NCBI GenBank assembly: GCA_003427395.1
Contig: BFEA01000339.1
Span: 1,005,901-1,034,880, forward strand
Length of the DNA stretch: 28,980 nucleotides
Source of the DNA: Chara braunii
Lineage: Eukaryota; Streptophyta; Charophyceae; Charales; Characeae
Direction: 5' to 3'
Shown here: positions 17,836-27,413 of the stretch, piece by piece
How the letters are laid out: the number at the start of each line of letters is the position of its first letter
Numbering within the stretch: position 1 is the first letter of the stretch
Notes under the pieces: model-generated
Database searches by the model: none
Told to the model about the DNA's origin: nothing
The model's input: the letters and a program-made list of their open reading frames with translations, nothing else
Made by a program: the position numbers and the translations under genes

Positions 17836-19092
17836 GTCATCCACCATGATGGGTGGAGGGCGCTCATATGGTCGTCCAACAAAACGCTTAGACGGCCTGT
17901 GGTAGGGACGCAATAACAAGACGTGGTAGACATCGTGCATATGAGCCTCACGTAGGTAATCGGACAGCTTCACACGAAAGCTGACCAGGTTAGAAGCCGT
18001 ATCAGAACCGACGGTCTGGAGAATGCGGTATGGGCCGAAGAAGCGACGTCAGAACTTGCAAAGCGTGTCTGCTTCGAGTTGTAAGTGGTGGACGTTGATA
18101 AGCACATCATCATCGACTTCGAATGGATGATCCATCCTTGATCGGTTTGCACGTATGGCCATGTGAGTTTGGGAAGCCGCTATGTGCTCATGCGCGGTCT
18201 TCATGATCGACGTCATGTGTGTAACCCAATCATTCAGCGAGGGACAACTCGTGTCGGGGTATATTTGTGACGGTCGAAGGAAGTCCGAGGGAACATGAGG
18301 GTGATAGTCGAGGTCACAATAGTACGGCGATATCCCCGCGGTTGGCGAGATGGCGTGGTTGTAGGCTATCTGCACGTGGGCAAGATGGAGATCCCACTGC
18401 TGGTCGTTATGAACAATCTTTTGGAGAATACGTCCGAGAATCTTGTTCGTGACCGCGATCTGACCATCAATTTGGAGATGGTAAGATGAGGAGAAGCGGA
18501 GCTGGATGCCATACACATCGTGGAGTCATCGCCAGAATCGGTTGGTAAAGCGCGGGTCACGGTCAGATATGATGCTCAGAGGTAAGACGTGGTCACGCAC
18601 GACTCGGCCAAACACGATGTCGCCGACCTCACGTGCACTCATGGTATAGCGACACGGAACAAAGCGTGCGTGCTTCGTGAAGCAGTTGACGACGACCAGG
18701 ATAGCATCATGATCGCGGGGGGTCGGAGGACGAAGAGGACCGATAAAGTCCATCGAGATGGACTGCCAACGACCCTCAGGGATAGGAAGAGGCTAGAGCA
18801 AACTGTAAGGAAGATGGTTCACATTGTTCACCTCCTGACAGGTGGGACACTCTGCGACGTAGTCCTTCACAAAGTCCTTGCGCTTTGATCTGACGTACAG
18901 GCGGCTCATATGAGCCAACATCTTGTGGAAACCCATTTCACCGGCGGCCTCCTGGTCATGGAACTCTGCTACAGCCGGGACACGTAGTTGTTCAGTGGAG
19001 GGAATGCAAATGCGGGGCTCTCTGATGCCCTGTGAACCATGCCAGTACACAAGACCATTGTCCCAAAGATAGTAGTTCGGGATGGGCTTCAC
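17836..19092 (-). pseudogene. Integrase, stops plus loss of the catalytic Glu
   Basis: One frame from 19092 to 17737 with stops TAG (18793-18795), TGA (18526-18528) and TGA (18049-18051). The HHCC zinc-binding part (EFHDQ...GFHKML...CPTC) is followed by the core. The first Asp lies in MDFIGPL, the second in ISDRDPRF, and the third acidic position falls in SSSYHLQIDGQIAVTNK, where the usual Glu after DGQ-T is Ala (codon GCG). The enzyme would normally insert element DNA into the host. The missing Glu and the stops make it inactive. Later residues (NDWVTHM, MAIRANRSRMDHPFEV) fit the C-terminal part of Ty3 integrases. Confidence 0.9.
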
Positions 19093-19203
19093 ACTCCGAA
19101 GGGTCGCATGGATGTCGTGATGGTCGAGCAGTGACGGTACCGAGTGTGAAACTTGTCGGTCACCGAGTGGTGAACGGTGGTGACCGAGATGGCAGCGAGC
19201 AGG

Positions 19204-19755
19204 ATCTGCTCCAAAATATGGTTAGGGCGCCGGGATAAGGCATCTGCAACCCCATTGGTATCACCCTCGATGTGCTCAGTGGTGCAACTAAACTCGGATA
19301 GGTCATGCCACCAGCGAGTCTGTCAAGGAGTGAGCTTCGACTTTGTCAGAAAAGCCTGGACAACAGAGTTGTTCGTGTGCATCGTGAATGGTGCCCCGTG
19401 CAGGTAGTGACGCCAGTGTCGAGTGGCATAAACTACTGCGAGAACCTCACGTTCATCAGCAGTGTAGTTTATCTCGGCGGGCAGGAGCTGACGGGAGTAG
19501 AAGACTATCGGACAATCACCTGAGCGAGACTCGACAATGTCGTCCTCGGCAATGGTAGGAGAATAGTCAATAGAACGCTCGTCAGTAGCTGGACGAGTAG
19601 GCGTCAGGCGGAATGCAGTGGTCGGGGTAGGGGGTGGGAAGCGAGGGATGCGAGGATGAGAGGAATCAGGAGAGGGGGGGAAAATCTGAGAAAAAAATGC
19701 TCCTATAGCAAAGTTTGACGCATCGGTGGTAAGGATAAAAGAGCGATCAAAATCA
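19204..19755 (-). pseudogene. Ty3-type RNase H, one stop and an altered active site
   Basis: A continuous frame with ILTTDASNFAIGAFF (first Asp), FYSRQLLPAEINYTADERE (Glu), HYLHGAPFTMHTNNS and HIEGDTNGVADALSRR (last Asp) covers the whole domain. One TGA (19323-19325) interrupts it just before QTRWW, where relatives usually have Arg. The third acidic residue, normally Asp in an HTD motif, is Asn here, consistent with a G-to-A change. RNase H degrades the RNA of the RNA-DNA hybrid in the particle. The frame differs from the RT before it and the integrase after it, so frameshifts lie on both sides. Confidence 0.85.
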
Positions 19756-19963
19756 GGTAGGTGGAAAACCGGTGCAACATGTCACCGCCTTCTTGAGGTC
19801 GAGGAAGGCGTCCTCGTGGAGGGGTATCCAAGATCATGGCGGGTTTTTCCGGAGGAGGGTAGAGGTAAGGATATAGGACACCTAACGTATCCCTGGATGA
19901 AATTACTGAGTAGCTAGCGAGGCCTAGGAAACTGCGAAGCTGCTTGGCAGATGTGGGGACGGG

Positions 19964-20625
19964 TCACTCCGCAATAGTAGTGATATTCGCATCGTCCATG
20001 TGGAGACCCTGGTCAGACACGTAGTGTCCTAAAAAATCCACTTTGCGCTGGGCAAGGCGGCACTTGCTCAGCTTGGCGTAGAAGCCATGTCTGCGCAAGC
20101 GGTCAAGGACGTCGCGGAGGTGTCTGAGATGCCCCTCAAGGGTATGACTGTAGAGTAGGATATCATCGAGGTAGATGAGAACGTACTGCTCCAGGAGGTC
20201 TATAAAGATGTCGTTCATCGCCCTCTGGAAGGTAGCGGGTGCGTTGGTGAGACCAACGGGCATCACCGTAAACTCATAGTGGTCGAAGCGCGATCGGAAC
20301 GCTATCTTCGGTTGGTCCGCTGCAGCGACGCGGATCTGGTAACCACTACGAAGATCAATTTTCGTAAAGAAGCGGTTGTCTGTCAGGCGGTTGAACAACT
20401 CGTCGGAACGAGGTATGGGGTAATTGTTCTTAACCGTGTAGCGGTTGGGGCCGCAATAATCGATGCAGAGACAGAGAGTTTTATCCGCTTTGCGAGCAAA
20501 GAGGACTGGTGCACCCCATGGGGAGTTGTTGGGCTTAATGAAACCTAGTCTCAGGATCTCCTCAAGCTGACGGTTGAGTTCAATGGCCTCGGGGATTGAA
20601 AGTCTGTAGGGTGTCTGGTGGTGAA
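19964..20625 (-). pseudogene. Reverse transcriptase of the chromovirus
   Basis: An uninterrupted frame from about 20625 to the stop at 19964. Motifs in order: TPYRLSIPEA, LEEILRLGFIKPNNSPWGAP, CIDY, FFTKIDLRSGYQI (first Asp), FTVMPVGLTNAPATFQ, IYLDDILLYS (YLDD), and FLGHYVSDQGL. All catalytic Asp residues are present. It copies element RNA into DNA. The open stretch ends at TGA (19964-19966) in IAE*P, where a Trp is usual. The connection that should follow (QLRSFLGLASY is still readable) then shifts frame before RNase H. An alternative internal Met at 20398 is too short to be the real start. Confidence 0.9.
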
Positions 20626-21374
20626 CACATAATCAGACACAAGCTGGATGAAGTGCTCGGCGTATCGCATCAGTGGGATGTCGGCGTACGAAAATGACGA
20701 TGGGAAAACGTCGTGGTACTCTCGAATGAAGTCACGAACTGCGGACTCCAGGTCGGCCGTATAGCGTGCGAGTTCCTCAGCGTCAGCATCGGCGGGCGTC
20801 GACGACGTAAACTCGACGGACGGGGGGGGGGGGGGGGGAAGGTAGAGATGGAAGCCATGGAGATAGAAAGAGGATCTGGCTCTAGAGAGATGATCTCGGC
20901 GTTTGGACAGGGTGGATCATAGTGCAAGAGATCCGTAACGTTCACCGTAAAGAAGGTGACGTTGTCCTCTCCGATGAAGGGGGCGAACTGCCAAGCCGAG
21001 GTAACGGTGATAGTAGGAGATGGTGTGGGAACGGAAGGCTCCAAGGGAGGGGGATCAGGGTGTGGTGTCGAGGTGGTACCCATGAAAGGTACGCGATATG
21101 TCTGTCCACATTTCGTTTTGAGAACGACAATGTTGGTCGCCCAATCGGCCTCGGTGCTTCGGAACCGACGAGACCACGGAGTACTGAGAATGAAGTCGTA
21201 CCCCGTCTCCATCACATCGAAATGTGCAGAGAAGCGGTGGCGGCGAGACGCCGGAGGACGATCAGTCAGCTCCAGAGTGAGGAAGAAAGGGAGGTCGGTG
21301 ACCGTCTGATCGAAGAAGCACCTATGAATCCACCCCGGAGGTGGCCATGCGCGGTCTAGGCCGCGACCCCGCGG

Positions 21375-21732
21375 CCAGGAAAAATAATAATAATAATAAT
21401 AATAATTAAAATGAAAAAGAAATGTTATGCAAAAAAATATACAGAGCAACTTTTGCCTTGTGGTCATATCCAAAAGCTTTACTGAATTTTAAATTAAAAA
21501 ACATATAAGTTTCATATTTTTTTTCTTGGAAAAAAAAAAAACTTTTGCCTCGGGAAAATTAGTTTTTGAAGTTTTGAAATTCGATCTCGAAAAGATCTAC
21601 AACCCCATATTTAGATCTCGAAAAGATCTACAACCCCATATTTTTTATTTTTTTTGTGAGAATTTTTTAAAGTCTAAAAAAATTCTTGAAAGTCGCGGCT
21701 GCACCCAACCGCGGCGGCCATGATCACGAGCT
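21375..21732 (-). mobile_element. AT-rich insertion in the protease, 11 bp target-site duplication
   Basis: CGACCCCGCGG stands on both sides (21364-21374 and 21733-21743). The spacing is 369 bp, a multiple of three, and the protease frame is the same on both sides. Base composition switches sharply from GC-rich to AT-rich. One end is a TAA/TTA trinucleotide run (about 21385-21408); the other end is GC-rich. On the minus strand this order (GC-rich head, AT-rich body, simple-repeat tail) resembles a short retroposon. Inside are two 31 bp units with GATCTCGAAAAGATC hairpins at 21583-21644. Confidence 0.7.
21583..21644 (+). repeat. Two 31 bp tandem units with a small hairpin
   Basis: GATCTCGAAAAGATCTAC followed by AACCCCATATTTA occurs twice back to back; the second differs only at its last bases. 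Each contains GATCT/AGATC arms around a short loop. Confidence 0.85.
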
Positions 21733-22399
21733 CGACCCCGCGGACGCGTCCACGGGTGTTTCATAGAGAAGCGCTGGACCGTGTCATTTCTTAGGGTGGC
21801 AGAGATGGGAGTCGGAGACCCTGTCGTGGGTAAGTATGCTTCCTTCACCACACGTGGGTGAAGAAAGTCACCCCGAGAACCGGAATCCCACAGCGATAAG
21901 TACACCCTCGTGGAGGTCCCCAGTCGTACTGGAATGATCGGGAGGGTGCGATCAGGGTCAGAGAGGATGGCGAGAAGGCGACGAAGTGCAGCAACATGAA
22001 GGGTGAGTCGCTCCTGACGAGCCTGGAGCATGCTCAAGTCCAGAAGGGAGGACACAACGTCCTCTCGAGTCGCAAGTTCCTTGCTGCAACGGGCTGAGCG
22101 AATGGTTCGACGCGTCGGTAGTCGCGGAGAGGTAGGAGGGGAGATGGTGGTCTGCGGAGGCGCAGACGGTACTCCGACAGAGGACGGAGTCCACTTTGTC
22201 GGATCCTGCGAGACCTCAACTCCAGTAGCGAGAGGGGCAAACTGCAACGAAAACGTCAGGAAGTCGACAGCCGTGGCTAGGATGCGCCACGGGGATGCGA
22301 GGCGTCGGGGGGGGGCTGAGCACGATGCTAGCAGGAAAGCTCAACGTAGTAGCGGTCGAGGGCGGTGGTGTAAGGGCATCGCGAGGAGGTATGACCGTC

Positions 22400-24380
22400 T
22401 TGGCGTTAGCGCAAGCACCCGCGCCGGCCCAAAATGGTCGTGCGCTCCTCAGCGCAAAGGACACCGCAAGGAGGGACAAAGCCCTTATGAAGGTCCTGCT
22501 GAGGGACCTCGGGGGACGACGAGCCAACGTGATCAGAGCGGCTGCGTGACCGAGCGAGGGTGGAGAAGGCAAGTTGGAGACGCTCGGCTATAGGGAGGGT
22601 AGAGTCCTCCAGGTGGTAGTGGACGGCCTCGCAGAGGTCGAGGTCGTCACTATGGTCACCCTCAGGCGACATGGGGGCAACAGCGTCCTGCTCACCATAC
22701 TCGAGCGCGCTGAAGCGGCGAAAGAAGTGGCAGCCCTGGTGCGCAGAATGGCGGGGACGACCGTGGAAAGGGGAACAATGCTGGGAAGTGTCGTGAGAGG
22801 AGGAGGGAGCGTAACCAGTACGCAGAGGCTGGGAGGAGGAAGTGGGTTAAAGACGGGTTTGCATCCGCTTATGGACCCTGGCAGCCTCGTAAGCCTGCGG
22901 GGCCGATGTGAAGTCATACCGCCATAACTCGAAGCGGTACTCAAAGGGAAGGCTGGCCAAGAAACGATCGATGAGGGCAGCCTCAGGGAGAAACTCCACA
23001 TCGCAAATGAGGCGGGCGTCCTGAAAGACCTGGATGTGGCGGTCCAGGTCGGCAGCGCCACCAAAGCCGGACCAGCGTGTACTGATGACACGCTCGAAAG
23101 CGTCAGTCACTTTATGTCGGGCGCCGAAACGATCCTCGAGGAACGCCTAAAAATCCATGAAGGTCGAGAGCCGACCCTCATGAAGGGAGTGAGTGTATAA
23201 ATCCTCCCAGGCATCGAAAGGACCGCCACTAAGGCGCGTGGAGAGGTGAGTCACTTATGTATCGGGTAGGACGTCCATGAGTTGGAGCGTGCGGGTGGCA
23301 GACTGCAGCCACCGAGACACGCGTATCCATGTACCGTCNTNCAAGGNAATGTCNGNNAAGCGGANGANTGGTGCGNCANCNTTTTAGNNGNGANGNGATN
23401 GAGGAGCAGAGGCCTGCGCTACGACCGAGTAAGTCGGNGCAGNTCCTGGAGAAGGGGGCGCAACTGACTGTACGTCCGGACCGCATGGTGGAGCAGTGGA
23501 GGGAACAACGACACCCTGCAAGAGAGCTGCGGTAGAAGTGGTCGCTGCAACCGAAGGAGTAGGAAGGAGGTAGAATGGGGGAGGAGGGGGTGCAGGGTTG
23601 GGGAAGCGAGCCTGCATGGATGGAAGAGTAGAGGAAGAAAGGGGTGCGCCCGAAGGCGCGGCCACCTATGATGGTAGGGGTGGTTGAAGGCGTAAGAGGG
23701 CGAGGTCGGCTCGGATCTGGGCAAGCTCGGTCTCAAGACGACGGACATAGATCGAGAGAGGAGTAGGAGGAGGAGGAGTGGGGGAAGTAGACGCACGAGC
23801 GGCGTGGGGCATCCCATAAGGGGGAGAGCAGGTGGCATTGCGGTCATGCGAAGGGAAAGGAGAAGCAGGGCACCCGGAAAAACTGAAACCATGGCAGCGG
23901 GTTGTGGTCACATGGCCATAGTGACCAGAATCTGGGCGGGTGCGCCCCTAGAGTGAGGGAAGGCCTGGCCCGTGCCGACCGTTGCGGTAGGGACGCGGAC
24001 GGTCACTAGGATGGTCGGGTTGGGGGCAGCAGAGGAGGAAGCTCCACCGTGGCCATCACGTCGGAGGATTGGGGACCCGGACTGGCAGCCAGGAGAAGAG
24101 AGAGAATTAGGAGAGGAAGGACAAGCAGCGTCCTGGAGTTGCCGCATGTCAGCGGCAAGAGTCGTCACTTGCGCCTGTAAGAGCGCGAGGGGTCGCGAGT
24201 TGCACCTGGATGGGTGCGAGGAGGGAGGTGAGGAGGGTGTGCAGATCCCCCTGGGACTGATGGCCCTGGTCTACCGGCACGGGTGTAGAGCCCGGTGTCG
24301 AGGTCATCGTCCCATCGACGAGTTGTGATACGCCGTCAACCATGGGGAGGTAATGGGTCGGACTGGAGAGGGTCAAGGAC
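22400..24380 (-). pseudogene. gag region of the chromovirus (multiple frameshifts)
   Basis: The best-preserved part is 22847-23110: VISTRWSGFGGAADLDRHIQ, LIDRFLASLPFEYRFELWRY and SAPQAYEAARVHKRM. This matches the retrotransposon gag capsid pattern, with a leucine-rich core and an Ala-rich helix near its end. Upstream, frames at 23908-24168 and 24149-24376 give short coil-like and Ser/Pro-rich pieces (TLAADMRQLQD) in different phases. Downstream, no intact CCHC zinc knuckle is visible; C/H remnants at about 22410-22480 are in shifted frames. Gag normally forms the particle around element RNA. Ns at 23339-23443 hide part of the sequence, so some breaks may be assembly errors. Confidence 0.7.
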
Positions 24381-25740
24381 GTTCGCGTGAGCGGAGGGCA
24401 TAGGGGGGGGTCAGCGGTAGAAAGCGACGGGCGGCACTAGTGAGTCGAGCACGGGCGTCGTTAAAGGGGGAAGGGTGGTTCGGGTCCAGGGTGCCTGAAT
24501 GGGAAGGGAAAGTAGGGAGAAGGGGTGATGGGAGAGTAGAGGGGTTAGGAAAACCCTCAACCCTAAAAAAAACCTAAGAAAATCTTAACCGGAGTTTGAG
24601 TAATTAGGGTAGGCCCCGTAGGGTATCGGTAACCTAATCAAGAAAAGAAAATAGCAACCATAGAGGGGAGGGGGAGAGAAAAATAAATAAACAACGAAAT
24701 TTCCAGAGAAAAATAAAATAAAATAAATAATAAAAATAATAAGAGAAATAAATAAAACACAATGGAAACATAAATTGTTTTTTTTTTTTTTTTTTGGAAT
24801 TTTCGGCAGCATTTCCTTACCCTCCATGGGGTCAAGAATGTGCGAAGAGGAAGGAGAGACCAAGATAAGCACACAAAGGTTTAAAATACCGCAAATTTTA
24901 AATTTCAGGAAATAAATAATGAAATAATAAGTAAATAAATAAATAAATAAATGAGGAGGTGGAGAGTGAAGAGAGACTAAGTGTTGAATTTTTCAAAAAT
25001 TTCGGCAGCAATTCGTTACCCCCATGGGGTCGAAGTGTGCCGGCAAGGATATGACTAAGTAAGATGTAGACGGTGGGGAGAAAATAGAAAATTTTGGCAA
25101 CACTTCGTTACCCCCATGAGTGCGCCGAGAGCGGAAGTAACGAAGTCCTACCAGATCTAAAGATGCCGCAGAAACAAATTCAAAATTTCAGAATAAATAA
25201 AAATAAAGAAAATAAATCAGAAAATGAGAAAGGAAGTAGAGAGAAAAAGAGAATTCAAATTTTGAAGAAATAGAAAATTTAAATCAAAAGAAAAAGAAAA
25301 AAAGAAAAAAAACAGAAAAATTCGAAGTTGGAGGGGGAAGGGGATAAAAAAGTGAAAAAAGAAGGGAGAAATAGGTAAGAAAGGAAAAAAGATTGAAGTG
25401 GGAAAGGGAGAAGATGATGGGGTTGTAGTTGGGGGGAAGAGGGAGAGGAGGGTGGTAGAATGGGAGAGAAGGATATGGAAAAGGTGGAGAGGAGTAGATG
25501 AGATTAGTAGAAGATGGTGAGTGGGGATGAGAGGAGAGAAAAAGGTTGTGGAAAATGAGTGAAGAGGGAGCTAGAAGGAGGGAGTAGCGGTAGGGTTAGA
25601 AAGGATGAGTAGATGATGGGGGGGAAAAGAAAAGGGGTTGGGGAGAGTAGGTTAGTGGGTAGGATGGTGATAGAAAGCTCTTGGGAGGCCAAGGCCCAAG
25701 AGCAGAGCACTACCGAGATCCACAGGATCTTGGTCTTCAG
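24381..25740 (-). other. Chromovirus leader, low complexity, with three direct repeats
   Basis: Purine-rich on the plus strand, most strongly 25200-25680 (pyrimidine-rich in element RNA), with AAATA-type runs and a T run at 24779-24795. Three diverged copies of a block with TTCGGCAGCA, TTCGTTACC and CCCCATGGGGTC lie at about 24799-24843, 24999-25040 and 25091-25126. I find no protein domain. Short frames rich in Lys, Phe or Ser reflect composition. Confidence 0.55.
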
Positions 25741-26020
25741 GATGCTGCTGGTCTGATGTCACTGCGAATAAAAAACAAAATCTGGGGTGGGTTGAGATCT
25801 TGATCCGCCACCCAGATGTCTATGTAGTGCAGCCCCCTAGCCAGGGGGGTCTTCAAGATCCACAGCAAGCAGCCACGTGGCACTGCAGATACGTACCAGA
25901 TATCAACCACGTGCGCAGGTAGCAACACCCATGGCCCCCCGAGGGGGGGGGTGGCAAATAGCTGTCTTGCCGCACACTGCTCGCCGCTCGCCGCTCGTTG
26001 ACGGGGGGGGGAGAGGGGGG
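25741..26020. other. Leader segment with GC-rich homopolymer runs
   Basis: No gene recognised. Contains short inverted G/C runs (CCCCCTAGCCAGGGGGG at about 25831-25848) and G runs near 25940-26020. The end carries a first partial copy of the AAATAGCTGTC motif repeated downstream. Confidence 0.4.
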
Positions 26021-26599
26021 TAAATAGCTGTCGTGGCACTTCTTCAACACCAGCGAGCCACAATATCAATTCAAATTGGTGGCCTGTGTGTTAAGGCACT
26101 GGCCACGCACGCGCATGAGTGACAGCTGCCCAAGTTCAAACCCTGGCAGCAGCAACATCCCGGATCTTGATGATATATAATCCAGGAGCGGAGCGGGGCG
26201 GGGCAGCGGGGCAGCGTGGACACGTGCGTGTGTGTGTGCGGCGATCTTGGCCGCTGCGTAGCAATCACTGTCTCTCTTTTCTCGCCACGTGTCACTTTTT
26301 CCCTGCTGCACCTCTCGTCACGTTTTCCCGCCGTTTTTTTCGCTGGGAACGTCCGAAAAACAGCCAAATAGTTGTCGTGGCACTTCTTCAATACCAGCGA
26401 GCCACAATATCAATTCAAATTGGTGGCCAGTGTGCAGCGGGGCAGCGTGGACACATGCTTGTGTGTGTGCGACGATCTTGTCCGCCACGTAGCAATCACT
26501 GTCTTTCTTTTCTCGCCACGTGTCACTTTTTCCCTGCTGCACCTGTCGTCACGTTTTCTCGCCGTTTTTTCGTTGGGAACGTCCGAAAAACAGCCAAAA
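26021..26599 (+). repeat. Long tandem duplication in the leader, first copy with a ~112 bp insert
   Basis: Copy 1 (26021-26364) and copy 2 (26365-26599) share AAATAG-TGTCGTGGCACTTC, CACAATATCAATTCAAATTG, CAATCACTGTCT, GCCACGTGTCACTTTTTCCC and GGGAACGTCCGAAAAACAGC. Copy 1 has about 112 extra bases (26091-26202). They hold a tRNA-like B box (GTTCAAACCC, 26134-26143) and a weak A box (near 26087), so a SINE-head insertion or a deletion from copy 2 are both possible. Confidence 0.7.
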
Positions 26600-26664
26600 A
26601 ACCCGGTGTCAGGTTTTGCAGTAATCCCTATTATGCGGTGTGGTGGATAGGAGCGGGGAACATT

Positions 26665-26679
26665 CCCACTCCGATACCA
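26665..26679 (-). other. Primer-binding site (initiator tRNA-Met type)
   Basis: One base inside the 5' LTR the minus strand reads TGGTATCGGAGTGGG. Complementarity to the 3' end of initiator tRNA-Met would read TGGTATCAGAGC, so there are about two changes. This is the usual primer for chromoviruses and fixes the element's orientation. Confidence 0.8.
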
Positions 26680-26680
26680 G

Positions 26681-26993
26681 TGTGGCGGACCCACCGGGTG
26701 AGGTGCTCCGCCTGGGATAGAGATGGAGATGGAGGATGACGGTGGAGGAAGATGGCACAGCGCAACTCCCACGCAGACTCCAGCGCACGTACTCCAAACT
26801 GTGCGAATGTAGAATGACCCAAAGTACAGACTCTGGCTGGGGTATACCCCAGCGGACTGACTGGACTGGACTGGACTGGACTGGCTGGTACCGACAGAGG
26901 TACCGGCCTGGACTGGACTACCCCGAATACAACACAGGCCTGTGAGAACAGGCCAAGGGGCTTGTCTCACAGGCCAACCAGAGGTTCGCTACA
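26681..26993 (-). repeat. 5' LTR of the chromovirus
   Basis: Matches 16062-16373 over its whole length with about 20 substitutions and one indel by eye. Begins TGTGGCGGACC; its other end has decayed to GGTTCGCTACA. Carries the GACTG minisatellite with one more unit intact. Confidence 0.9.
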
Positions 26994-26998
26994 GCGGT
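26994..26998. repeat. 5 bp target-site duplication of the LTR element, right
   Basis: GCGGT directly follows the 5' LTR and equals the bases before the 3' LTR at 16057-16061. Confidence 0.8.
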
Positions 26999-27413
26999 GC
27001 ACCAAATTCGTTCGTCCCTGGACCAGGACATGTCCGTATGCGGCACTACGTGGCAGTGTGTGATGTGTGGCGTCGAATAGGTGGTAGGGTACTTCGTTTA
27101 CCTGTCCCCGAGCGTCCAAAACGGCCCGTTGGGACTTTCTGTATTTGAATTTGAATTCCAAGAACAAAAAATATTCCTTTATGGGCCTCATCGGAGCTTG
27201 TCCGCTTCCGCCCTCGGGACCCAGGATGGGGAGTGCCACAAATCAGGACATCCTGCAAGTACGTGCCCCACGTTACCATAGGCGGCGAACGAAGACGATG
27301 TGTGGCGGTGACGAAGAACTGTGGATAGTTGCCTTCGCTGATGTCGTGTCTGTGTGTGTACGTGTGTGAGAGTGGCCCGGTCCCTGCAATCCCTACAGCG
27401 GAACACAAAAACC
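26999..27413 (+). other. Upstream region of the Harbinger-type transposase gene
   Basis: No gene recognised. GGCCCGTTGGGACTTTC followed by TGTATTTGAATTTG at about 27122-27152 resembles the GG-rich, AAT-containing ends of plant Harbinger elements, but the partner end is not in the window, so this is only a suggestion. Confidence 0.3.

Larger units (their letters stand above)
20670..22247 (-). pseudogene. Protease region, interrupted by a 358 bp insertion
   Basis: Upstream part (21744-22247): RVYLSLWDSGSRGDFL, an aspartic-protease active site of the DSG type (D at residue 121 of the open stretch), with the usual following hydrophobic pattern. Downstream part (20670-21363): FFLTLELT...FDVMETGYDFILSTPW, the second half of the retropepsin fold where relatives read D-ILGM-W. 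The two halves share the same frame and are separated by the AT-rich insertion at 21375-21732. The protease would cut the gag-pol polyprotein. A C-rich run (20821-20838 in plus-strand G) inside the later spacer is probably slippage-prone. Confidence 0.75.
16062..26993 (-). mobile_element. Ty3/gypsy chromovirus LTR retrotransposon (decayed, near full length)
   Basis: Direct repeats 16062-16373 and 26681-26993 are the LTRs, and GCGGT flanks the whole unit (16057-16061, 26994-26998). Coding order on the minus strand is gag, protease, RT, RNase H, integrase, chromodomain. Integrase after RNase H defines Ty3/gypsy, and the chromodomain defines a chromovirus. All genes are broken. Total length is about 10.9 kb, inflated by a ~2.2 kb leader rich in repeats and a 358 bp insertion in the protease. 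The LTRs differ by about 20 substitutions and one indel by eye (about 93% identity), so the insertion is not recent. Confidence 0.9.

Noticed and set aside
22030-22927. Long plus-strand frames rich in Arg and Gly
   Set aside because: Antisense to the gag/protease region in GC-rich sequence, where stops are rare by chance.
25200-25710. Coding frame on the minus strand (68 codons)
   Set aside because: Pyrimidine-rich low-complexity leader; composition alone explains it.
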